Below are positions 46,717 through 55,756 of a stretch of DNA of 64,000 nucleotides, in pieces. Position 1 is the stretch's first letter, and each line of letters opens with the position of its first letter. Source of the DNA: Scilla litardierei (taxonomy: Eukaryota; Streptophyta; Magnoliopsida; Asparagales; Asparagaceae); contig CM061141.1 of NCBI GenBank assembly GCA_030789695.1, positions 201,675,600-201,739,599 of the forward strand. The letters are read 5' to 3'. The position numbers and the translations under genes are program-made. Below the pieces are notes generated by a model. That model was not told where the DNA came from, did not search any database, and worked only from the letters and a program-made list of their open reading frames with translations.

Positions 46717-47541
46717 TTAATTTGTACCTGAGGTAGAGGCATCAGTATGCCCCTTCTTCTTCTCTGCAAGATAGATCTTGCAGTTCCTCTTCCAGTGGCC
46801 AATCTTGTGGTAATGGAAGCACTCAGATTTCGACGGGGCCCCTTTGTTCTTTTTCTTCCCATTCTTAGCCTTCGCAGGTTGTGGGACCTGCCTCTTCTTC
46901 CCTTTGCCTTTCGGCTGGTCGGAAGTAGTAGAGCCAACAACCAGTGCAGCCGGCTTCTTATGAATCTCCTCAAACTGCCGGAGCATATTGAGGAGACCCG
47001 GAAGATCCGTCTCAAGGCTGTTCATTATAAAGCCAGTTATAAAAGGCTTGAAATCGGGAGTCAAAGACTTTAGGATAATGTCCGTGGACATCTCATTGTC
47101 CAGGATAAATCCTAACTGGGCGGCGTCCTCTACGTACCCGATCATCTTGATATCATGATCCTGTACGGGTTCCGTCCCCATCTTGGTGCCCCAGAGGTTG
47201 CTAGTGGCCTCGAACTTGGCAGCTCTTGATCGCTTGCCATACAACTCTTGTGCATTGAGGAGCATGCTTTGAACATCCATATGTTCATGCTTCCTCTGCA
47301 ACTCGTTGGTCATCGAAGCCAGAGTAAGGCACCTGGCCTTCTCTGCATCCCTCTGGTACAATTTGTAGGCTTCCTTTTCCTCGTGGGTCGAATCTTCATC
47401 CGGCTTATCTGGAGCGTCCTCGAACAGTACGTATCCTATTTCGGCTAGGGAAAGGACCAACTTGATGTTCCTAAGCCAGTCTTTATAGTTCGTTCCATCC
47501 AGCACGTTCTTCTCAACCATGTATCTAAGTCCCGAATCCAT
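46717..47541 (-). CDS. Copia Gag of element E (274 aa)
   Basis: Open frame from ATG 47541. Residues ~1-190 form the Copia capsid (UBN2-type) domain: LDGTNYKDWLRNIKLVL, then DAEKARCLTLASM and ILKSLTPDFKPFI. A lysine-rich linker follows (GKGKKRQV, AKNGKKKNKG). The zinc knuckle reads CFHYHKIGHWKRNC, so the second cysteine of CX2C is tyrosine. The frame stops at STSGTN, just where Gag would run into protease. It probably assembles particles that carry E's RNA with help from another Copia element; the damaged knuckle may weaken RNA binding. Confidence 0.9.
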   Translation of the reverse strand: MDSGLRYMVEKNVLDGTNYKDWLRNIKLVLSLAEIGYVLFEDAPDKPDEDSTHEEKEAYKLYQRDAEKARCLTLASMTNELQRKHEHMDVQSMLLNAQELYGKRSRAAKFEATSNLWGTKMGTEPVQDHDIKMIGYVEDAAQLGFILDNEMSTDIILKSLTPDFKPFITGFIMNSLETDLPGLLNMLRQFEEIHKKPAALVVGSTTSDQPKGKGKKRQVPQPAKAKNGKKKNKGAPSKSECFHYHKIGHWKRNCKIYLAEKKKGHTDASTSGTN

Positions 47542-49427
47542 TCTGTATTTTATAGATACTTTAGTTAGTATATGTTCGTAGTATAGTTTTAATGGTTTTA
47601 ATAAAACTATATTCTCCCACTAAATTTATTTAAAGCCATAATAATAAACAATTTATTATAAAATAATATTTGTGAGAGAGGGATCCGACTACCGTGAGTC
47701 TGACAACCTTGAGTGTATCTCAACAAGTTGTCCGACTCTGCAGTCAGTAGACGAACTCGTCGTCAATCATATTTACTATGATTCCCTATCGATTTTTACC
47801 CCTAGTCATTTGTGATCATGAGTGTGCTCAACCGGATCACAATGGCTAGCCTAGTCGGACCCTTGTTTTCGTGTCTAGCCTGACTTGCCCCTTTGCTCGG
47901 TGTATGCATGACGCACCGGTTTGGGTCAGGTCTTAGACTACATTCTTGGTTAGACTTACGCCGAAGCTCGAGGCATGAGACAACGGTTTCAGTCAGGTTA
48001 AGATGTCAATCAAGAAATCGGTTTCTATAAGATTGACATGTCACGGCTTGAGTGTAGCTCAACAACCGGAACATGTTTCTTACAGTTGCCAACTCCTAAA
48101 ACAAGGAGGGCTACGATTTATCTTGAACAAGATTATTATCGTATTGACTTAGGTATAGTCGATGGACTTACATAGTCATGAATCGACTCCTTGCGGTCCA
48201 GCGGACGCGGCCAGGGAATTGACTAAGCCAGGACCACTTGTTACCCAGTCTAGCTAGGTTGGTCCAAAAACTTTAGCCAAGCACATTGACCTACATCATG
48301 ATCCATTGAAGGAGTTGTCATCAATCTTATGTTTTCCAAACAACTAAATGGCTTTTAATTAAAAGAACTAGTTAATCCTTATCAACTAGTGGATCCTAAA
48401 ATTCAAAATTTTTCAGATTGGTTGAACATCTTTTATTAAGTCCTTATCAACTATAAGGTTCTACGTTCAACTACCCCAATCTTATTAGGATTTTAATAAA
48501 ACAATTCAACATTATTGTCATTTGCGAAAATCATTATTTAAACATTTTAATGAAATGATTTACAAACAAAGGGACTACCCTAATCAGGTATTAGGTTCAA
48601 TGTTGTTTTGTTTTATTAAACATAACATGTCACTATCATGTTTTAATGGCTAACCTAACAAGGTTTGTGAATACATTATTCAACATGAAAAGAAGCAACT
48701 AACTTTATCCACATAAAAGAGAGTTTCATTTTTAGTGACATATAAAATGTATTTGCAAGTTTAAAATTATCTATATATAATACAAACATGCAAATCTAAA
48801 TTTTAACACTTTAAAATTAAAGATTAAAATTTTTAAAGTCTCCCAAAAATTTTATCGCATAAAACTAGGTCGTTCAAAATTATCTAATAATTTTAAACCT
48901 AGGCCTTAAAAATATTAACCTTACTTCTAAAATTAAAATGTCACAAAATAATTTTAGAAACCTATATGTAACAAAAAGAAAATAATTTATGCTTCATCTC
49001 ATGAAATAAAATCATTTCTATACTTACATATATTTAAAATAATTTTAAAACCTTTTTAAAAAATTTTTAGAAATCATTTAGAAGCTTTCAAATAAAGTTT
49101 TTAAAGACTTCTAACTTTATGTAACTAAAGAAAAATTCTTAAATTTCAAAATTAAAATTTTTCTAAAGATTACATAAACATTAAATACTCTTTTTAAAAA
49201 TTTTTAATGTTTCAAAAAAAAAATTTAATAAAGTATTTAAAACAAAGGAGACTACTTTTAGATTTATCGCATAAAAATAATATGCTCCAAAATTAAAATA
49301 ATTTTCCGTGTTGCAAAATTAATTTTGAAACACAAAATTTTCAAAACTAATAAAAGGTTTTGAACATGCAAGCTAAGCATTTTTAATAATTTAAAAAATC
49401 GCTATAGTAGATCTATAGCACAACCTG
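47542..49427 (-). other. Long AT-rich leader of element E
   Basis: About 1.9 kb lies between the primer site and gag. It has no ORF of note and many A/T runs in 48500-49400. Packaging signals would be expected near its right end; none can be identified by eye. Confidence 0.6.
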
Positions 49428-49439
49428 GCTCTGATACCA
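49428..49439 (-). other. Primer binding site of element E, initiator tRNA-Met
   Basis: TGGTATCAGAGC on the minus strand, one base inside the 5' LTR, the standard plant Copia primer site. Confidence 0.93.
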
Positions 49440-49440
49440 C

Positions 49441-51949
49441 TGTTGGGGTTTTGGCGGACCCCCAGAGCTCGGATCCGTATCCGTCCTAAGTCGGACGGAC
49501 CACGGAGGCACATAGGCGCAGCGGAAAAACAGAAATCTTAATTTCTACACTAGCTAAACAATTTAGCTAGGCTCTGGGGAACCAGAACCCAGTCCGATCT
49601 ATGCCGACTTGGAGTGGGTCTGACCACTCCAAGAAGGATCTACACTAAGCGACTAATTAAAATTACGCTAAAACGCTTAACCACATACCCGGAATCTTGG
49701 CCATGGAGCAGGCAAGATGTACCGCACCGTCTTGAGAAGCTCCTCGTAGCCGAGCCGCGTTGACCCGATCTCCCTGAGCCGCCTCGCACCCTCGCACCGA
49801 TCCGCCGAGCCGCTTTCGCCTCCGAGCCGATCACACGCGGTAGAAAGTTTCACTTGAGAAGAAACCCGCGTCTTAGACGTCCGGATCGGATCCAAACCCC
49901 TTTCGTAGTCGTGCTAAGACTACTCCAGAGAATATGAAAGTAGAGAGAGAGTTTTAGTCGCGGACCGAGCTTGCTCAATAATTTGGAGCTACCCGATTGT
50001 TGACTGGTGTGTATTTCAACGAGGAGAGTGCACCCCTATTTATATAGGGAGTGAGCACTCACCCTCTCGTTGCGGGCAAAGTGGGACAATCCACATGAGG
50101 AGAAAAATTGAATTAAGTCATTTGGCTTAATTTCAATCTTAAAGTTAGCCTTTCACAAAGTCAAACTTTAACTAATTAATTCTCCTCGCATACTAAACTT
50201 CAGACACCAAACTAGCTATCAATCAGAAAAGCTTGGAATGGTGAACGCGTAGGAACTGACGGTGACGAATTTCGACTTCGTTTGACCCCTCAAACAATTG
50301 CTCAAAGTTTAGCAATTTTCACAAAATTCGTAGCCGTCATTAGGGTTTTCAAAAACCCTAATTGACTTAAGTTGCGGGCGCGCCCGCTAGACTTAGCGGG
50401 CGCGCCCGCCCATGGGGGGAAGGGCGGGCCACCCGCCCGCTGCAAGCAGCGGGCGGGCGCCCGCTGCTGCAGCGGGCCGTGCCCGCTGCATGCAGCGGGC
50501 GCTGGCCCGCTGCGTGCAGCGGGCCGTGCCCGCTGCATCAGCGGGCGCTGGCCCGCTGTGCAGCGGGCCACGCCCGCTAATGCAGCGGGCGCCCGCCCGC
50601 TGCACACAGCGGGCCATGCCCGCTGCTGCAGCGGGCAGCGCCCGTTTTGCCCTTGCACATGGGCCTCTTGGCCCGGTGGGTCTAACCCACTTCCCCTTGA
50701 ACTCTTTCTGCGTTTCTGGGCTCGTTTGAGCTCCGATTTGGACACGGTTTGAACCTGTGTTTAGACCGGGACGATCCCGTCATCCAGGTAACCCTTTCCA
50801 ACAAGTTTGTTCCTACTAAATTCGTCGTAACTAATTTACAACACGTTTAGTTAAAGTTAGCATCTAATGCAACGTTATGTCCCTATTGCTATTGCGACTA
50901 ACTTTCACAACTTAACTTGTGAATATCATCAAATGACATTTCTCTCTATTCTATATTCCTATTACTAAGACACGAGTACTACTCGGTGTGAGACCCTACA
51001 GCCTGACCTTACTACAGGTTGGGGCTCGAAACCCCTAGACGACGGTCACTACGAGCAGTAGCTGTTGTCCCTGTTTCAGAGTCATCATAACGTGATCGAC
51101 CCTTTGACAAAAGTATCATAGGGTTTGCATTGGCTGTGTTAGTGATGAATTCCGTTAGCTAAAATCCCTTCGTCAAGACTGTGTTTGATGTTGGCCTAGG
51201 GTATGGTTTACTGTCAACCCTATCAGACAACATTTGGTCAGTATACGGCGGTCTTTATTGTATACACGTTGTACTACTTGCAACGTACCCCGGCCGAGGA
51301 TTAACATAAAGACCGTACTGAGCCTATAACACTAACTTCCCTTTAATGGAAGTGACGAATCCCATCTTAGTCACTTACTCACCTAGAGAGCTTCTGGTGC
51401 AACCCAACCTAAGATCTTTCATCAGGACTGGTCCTCGAAGCTAGATCATGGGTCTAAGCTATACCGTCCGCTCACAGGTTTGTACAGATGACTTCAGGTC
51501 TTAAGGATCAACTAACCTATCATCACCCTAGAGTTATTAAAGACAGATCATTAAAGTTAACCATTTAATAACTCTAACTTGGTCGTTCAGTGAACTCATT
51601 CTCCAATGAGCACCTGTGTCTCGTCTCCGACTTCAGCAAGTCGTATGACTATGAGATCATCATTACCCGAAGGTAAGACGAAGACACAGTGATCTATCCG
51701 ATGTGTCGATATCCAGTTCTCGACACATCTATGATCACGAACCGTTTTAGACTTACGTTTCTATTCGGTCTCTTACTTACTCATAATCGAGATCTCATCT
51801 AGATATGTAAGGTCCTAACTCTAAGTCTATGGATATTATCTAAGTATATTAATACAAGTGTTTTATACTTAGAATAATACGTACCATATACGGTATGAAC
51901 AAGACGTATAATCAAGATAAATTGCCTTATGGGCACATATCTTCCTACA
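49441..51949 (-). repeat. 5' LTR of element E (2509 bp)
   Basis: Nearly identical to 42979-45483. TATA box at 50036-50047; GC-palindrome array at 50373-50646 with a different number of units from the 3' LTR. Confidence 0.92.
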
Positions 51950-52265
51950 GACGCTCCGCGTTCGGTCTTTGGTTCCCGTGGTCGTCGACCACAGCGGATC
52001 GTAAGAGCGGGGGACCCCCTGCCCAACGATGGTCGTCGCCCAATGCGCCTCCGTCAGCTGGCGCAATGCTGACGAGCTGCTGTACTGCCGTGACCAGCGT
52101 CTGGATGTTCGCGTTGGTCTCCTGGGCCAGGGCACGGAGTTGTCCCTGTGTGGCCAATTCCGACCCGCCAATCTCTTCAGTTGTGGGGGCGGGGTTATTG
52201 TTGACGGGCGTGCCTTCGAGGTTGCCGTTGGATGCGCCATTCCCCTCCTCCGGGATGGGGGGCAT
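51950..52265 (-). pseudogene. Element D gag, N-terminal part
   Basis: Start chosen at ATG 52265 (MPPIPEEGNGAS), the first internal methionine past the primer site; the longer frame from 52361 begins inside the LTR. The coding runs to the E insertion at 51950 and resumes in frame at 42973. It contains a Gln/Ala-rich helical stretch (LRALAQETNANIQTLVTAVQ). Confidence 0.75.
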
Positions 52266-52333
52266 GCGTTTCCTTCCGTTGCTGGCTCGTGCCACTGCAG
52301 GTGTGGTTTGCTTCTTTGTGGGACAGTTTGCGT

Positions 52334-52351
52334 TTCCCACTGACGGCGCCA
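52334..52351 (-). other. Primer binding site of element D
   Basis: TGGCGCCGTCAGTGGGAA on the minus strand, two bases from the LTR. This resembles the tRNA-Arg-type site of Tat/Ogre elements; exact tRNA not verified. Confidence 0.7.
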
Positions 52352-52353
52352 GA

Positions 52354-53311
52354 TGTTTCATAGTGTTTTCTCACTACAAAAGCGTTGACCGTGGACAACC
52401 CGGTCAACGTGGTCAAGGGGCCCGCTTAGGTCCCTCAGGTGTATCGAGTCGATGCAGACGAGGCGTGAGTCGGAGCTACAGACGGCGTGGAGCGCGTCGG
52501 CTGGGCCGAATCGGGGTCCTCGGTCGTTGGTAAGGCGAGGGGAAGCCTCGGCCCGGGTTGAGACACTCGGCCTCGGTCGGACTTGCTCGGCCTCGGCGGT
52601 CGGACGACGAGGGGTAGCCTTGATCGTCCAGCTGGTTACGTGGTCGGTGAGGGGCGGAGGGGAAACCTCGGCCCGTGGATCTGATGTCCTCCTGCGTAGA
52701 TGAGAACGCTCGTCAGGGGGCCGGACCTTGGTTCCGGCCAAATCCCCTCCGATGCCTAAGTCAGACAGTGATCTGAAAGAGGAGGCCCGGCGGAGACGGT
52801 TCGACTCGAGAGGAGATCTGAACGGCGTCTCACGGCGCGAGCGGGGGAGGAAGGAGATGAAATGGGGGAACAAGGTCGTTGATGGAGTACCTTATGTTTT
52901 AGATACCTGAGATGCGGTCCCTTGTCCAGTCGTCCTTCTAACCCTTTTATAGACCTCCCGACGTGATTGCCCCCGACCCACGTCACTCGTCTGCCCTCGA
53001 TCGTGCCCCCTCAATCCGCCCCCCCCGTCGCCGTTCCCTGCGCCATGCCAGCACCTCCCCATAACAGCCATTAAGTGGCCACGGGATCGGGGGAACGGTT
53101 ATCGCTGGAGTGGGTGAGTGACTCGTGCGTTATCGAGGCCGGGTCGGATCGATATTTGGGGGCTCCCTACGGGGCTTTGCCGGGCGGGCCTGACCGCGCA
53201 GATGGGCTTCCGATCGGCGGTCGGGCATCCGGGCTCGTATCTTTCAGGCTTCTTTCGGTGGGCTGTGCTTCTGGGCCTGTGTTGTTGGGCCTTTGCAAAA
53301 TAGACATATCA
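52354..53311 (-). repeat. 5' LTR of element D (958 bp)
   Basis: Matches 37106-38060 with few differences. TATA box at 52944-52952. Right flank GATGT (53312-53316) completes the target duplication. Confidence 0.9.
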
Positions 53312-54136
53312 GATGTGATCTCTGTACTTCTTGTCCTGAGTTCTGGGGTTTGGGGTAGAGTTGAGCGTGCGCTCGGGGAGAGGGTCTGATCCCCCTCAAC
53401 CCGTAAGGCGTGAACCCTTCGTGTCGTGTCATGTTGTGTCCTTCTTGGCTTGTCTTGTCTGTCTTCGTCTTGTCCTGACACCTTTAGGTTAGTCCCGTAG
53501 TTGTAGCACATGCTTCGACTACTGCCTGCTACGCTTTACTTTCCTACTACGTTACTTCTCTTGTACTTGTTGTAACCCCAGCATGCTAATCAACCAGTAA
53601 AACGATGTTTAATAGTTTAGTACACTTGCAGTAGAGTCTGACTTTTTGTTGTAGACTTTACCTGACGTACAGTTCCTTTCTTTGGTGTTGTACGTCAGGT
53701 GTCGAGCCGGAGTACGATGACCAGACTGAGCTACCAGGGGACGTAGAGCCGGAGTACGTCGATCCTGAGTACGTGCCCGAGGACGACCAGAGTTAGAGGC
53801 CTCTTGTTGCTGATCCAGATTTCTGTTCCAGTTTAGATTGGGTGGGTAGCACCTGTTGTTTCCTTGTCTAGGTTGGGTGCTTGCACCAGTAGTTTCTTTT
53901 TCTGCAGTTGTAGCCCTTCGGGCGTTTTAGACTCTCAGTACTTTGGATGTTATTTTTGGAATAAAATGAATTGATATCTCTTTTCAGTACTTTGTTGTTT
54001 CCGTACTAACTTGCAGGGACCTGTTTCCTTCGTTTGGAATATCACAGACGCTTATTGGGTCTGGGCTCTTAGCCCTGGCCTAAGCGGGCCTTAGTCACGC
54101 TTCGCCTCCGACCTTTTTGGGAAGCGGGGAGTGACA
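53312..54136 (+). repeat. 3' LTR of element A, second part
   Basis: Continues the LTR after D and matches 29200-30025. Ends GGGGAGTGACA. Right flank CTTTA (54137-54141) completes A's duplication. Confidence 0.92.
53660..53796 (+). promoter_or_regulatory. 12-bp hairpin followed by acidic frame (3' LTR of A)
   Basis: ACCTGACGTACA (53660-53671) pairs perfectly with TGTACGTCAGGT (53689-53700). Directly after it, 53701-53796 is the acidic frame ending EDDQS. In the 5' LTR the stem has one altered position on each side yet the outer 8 bp stay paired. Confidence 0.6.
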
Positions 54137-54141
54137 CTTTA

Positions 54142-54366
54142 GCCTGGTGGCTTTTCTGGATGTTGAACTTAATTTTCATGTTGGACAAATTCTGAGATTT
54201 GAGATTTTATTTCTGTCTCTCCTTGTGTTATTATTGTTGTTCCGTTTGTGGTTACATGGACCTGCTTATGTTTTATTGACGCTTATCAGGTTTGGGGCTT
54301 CACAGCTCCACTCCCGTGCGGACCTTCTCACGTCTCGCCTCCATTTTAGGAAAGCGGGGCGTGACA
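54142..54366 (+). repeat. 5' LTR of element B, right part
   Basis: Continues the LTR interrupted at 26920 and aligns with the end of solo LTR C (about 20540-20764). Ends GGGGCGTGACA and is followed by GGTTTTGTTGGTGGCCC, shared with A. Confidence 0.88.
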
Positions 54367-54511
54367 GGTTTTGTTGGTGGCCCAGGCAGGTCTCTTTTCT
54401 GTAACTGCGATTATCAGAATAACGATAATAATATTAGAATGTCCAATAAACTAAGTTCGACATCCGAGTCATAAGCTATGAGTCTAATTGTTTCGTTTTC
54501 TGTGTCATTAG

Positions 54512-55643
54512 ATGGCAGGAAGGCGATTCACCCGAGGTGGAGGTAGTGGTGCGCCCCCTCATGACGAGGAGCCTGAGCGGGAACCCACCAATGGAGAGAT
54601 GATGCGGATGATGCTTCAGATGATGCAGGTACATCAGGGCGTGCTCCTGCAAGTCCAGAATGCTCCAGTTGTTTGAGCTGGTCGGGCAATCCAGGATGCC
54701 CCTCGCTCCGAGTCGGGAGCGAAGCAATTTCGGGAGCTGGGTCCCGCATATTTTGATGGGACTGAGGGTCCTCTGGCTATCGATGAGTGGATTCGGAACA
54801 TTGAGGATAACTTGAAGATGGCCAAGATCACCCCGGCTGGATGGGTTGATTTGGCGAAGAGGCAGCTCAAGGATAATGCTCGGAACTGGTGGGATGCGGA
54901 AGAGAAGATGCTGGAGGAGCCGATAGCTTGGGCTACCTTTAAGTCCAGGTTTGATGAGGAGTTCTTTCCGAAGGCTGCTAGGAAGGAGATGCTGCAGCGC
55001 TTTATTGATCTGAAGCAAGGGAGCTTGACGGTGGACCTGTACCACCAAGAGTTCACTAGGCTTAGTCGGTTTGCACCGAAGATGGTGCAGGATGCTGATG
55101 AGAGGGCTCAGAGGTTCCTGCAGGGGCTTGCTTTGGAGCTTCAGAGTTTTGTGTCTTTCTCTGATCTGTACTCTTATCAGAAGGTTCTGGTCGCTGCGAG
55201 GAGGCAGGAGCTGAACCTGAGTCAGAGGAGAGGACATGTTTCTGGTGCTGGGAAGAGGCCTATGGAGCAGGCCAGGGCGGTGGTTAGGTCTGGTTTCAAG
55301 CCTAATCATCCGGTGCAGTTCAAGAGGCCAGGAGGGCCTAATCAGAAGACTTGCCATTTCTGCGGCAAGCCTGGCCACATCAAGGATCAGTGTAGGAAGT
55401 TTCTGGGCTAGTGTCTGGTTTGTGGTGATGCTTCTCATGTCGCAAAGGATTGTCGGCATACGAATCAGCTGCGGAGGGCACCTGTTGCAGCACAGCCGTT
55501 GCTGCAGAGAGTGCCTGTTCCTGCCGGTTGTGGAGCAGCTCTTGTCCCTCAGAGGCAGGCCTTTCAGCAGGCTTTTCTGTCGAGGAGGCAGGCTTTTTTG
55601 ATGACCGCTGTGGAGAGCGAGGCCGTGGATGAGGTTATCGCAG
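54512..55643 (+). pseudogene. Element B gag exon, damaged
   Basis: ATG at 54512 (MAGRRFTRGG). Stops occur at 54674-54676 (codon 55) and at about 55409, between the two zinc knuckles (CHFCGKPGHIKDQC and CLVCGDASHVAKDC). The capsid domain between (KQFRELGPAYFDGTEG ... ARNWWDAEEK) is open. The exon ends in VIAG at the same splice donor as in A. Confidence 0.88.
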
Positions 55644-55756
55644 GTAATCCTCAATCTGGCTGTTCCTTTCTTATCTGGTTTTGATTGTTAGATTATGTTT
55701 GGTTGTTTGCATATGATTGTTGCTAGACTAGGGCTTGATTGTTAGACTGTTTGTAG
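55644..55756 (+). other. Intron 1 of element B
   Basis: GT at 55644 and AG at 55755-55756 (113 bp). Splicing joins VIAG to [16 protein letters not shown] in phase 1, matching A. The intron sequences of A and B are diverged while site and phase are kept. Confidence 0.8.

Larger units (their letters stand above)
42979..51949 (-). mobile_element. Element E: Copia TR-GAG retrotransposon
   Basis: Two 2.5-kb LTRs, perfect GACGC duplication (42974-42978, 51950-51954), initiator-Met primer site, polypurine tract, and a single ORF encoding Copia Gag. Total 8971 bp. No protease, integrase, RT or RNase H is visible in the 3957-bp internal region, so this is a terminal-repeat retrotransposon with Gag only. 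Near-identical LTRs make it one of the youngest insertions in the nest. Confidence 0.92.
37106..53311 (-). mobile_element. Element D: Tat/Retand-like, gag only plus antisense gene, host of E
   Basis: LTRs of 955 and 958 bp (37106-38060, 52354-53311) with TG/CA ends and the perfect duplication GATGT. The primer site and gag are on the minus strand, so the right LTR is the 5' one. Removing E leaves about 7.2 kb. After gag there is no protease, RT or integrase. In their place are 90-bp tandem repeats and a plus-strand three-exon gene. It must depend on enzymes from a related element. Confidence 0.9.
26921..54136 (+). mobile_element. Element A: Tekay/Del-type chromovirus, host of D and E
   Basis: Both LTRs are present (26921-30025; 34849-37105 plus 53312-54136), with a full gag-pol between and the perfect duplication CTTTA at 26916-26920 and 54137-54141. 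Excluding D and E it is about 11 kb. It is assigned to chromoviruses by the C-terminal chromodomain and pol sequence. No TGGTATCAGAGC-type primer site follows the 5' LTR: the text after 30025 is GGTTTTAGTGGTGGCCC, shared with B (GGTTTTGTTGGTGGCCC). Confidence 0.93.

Noticed and set aside
54476..55654. 392-codon minus-strand ORF opposite element B gag
   Set aside because: Leucine/serine/proline-rich shadow of the gag coding strand; no domain and no promoter.
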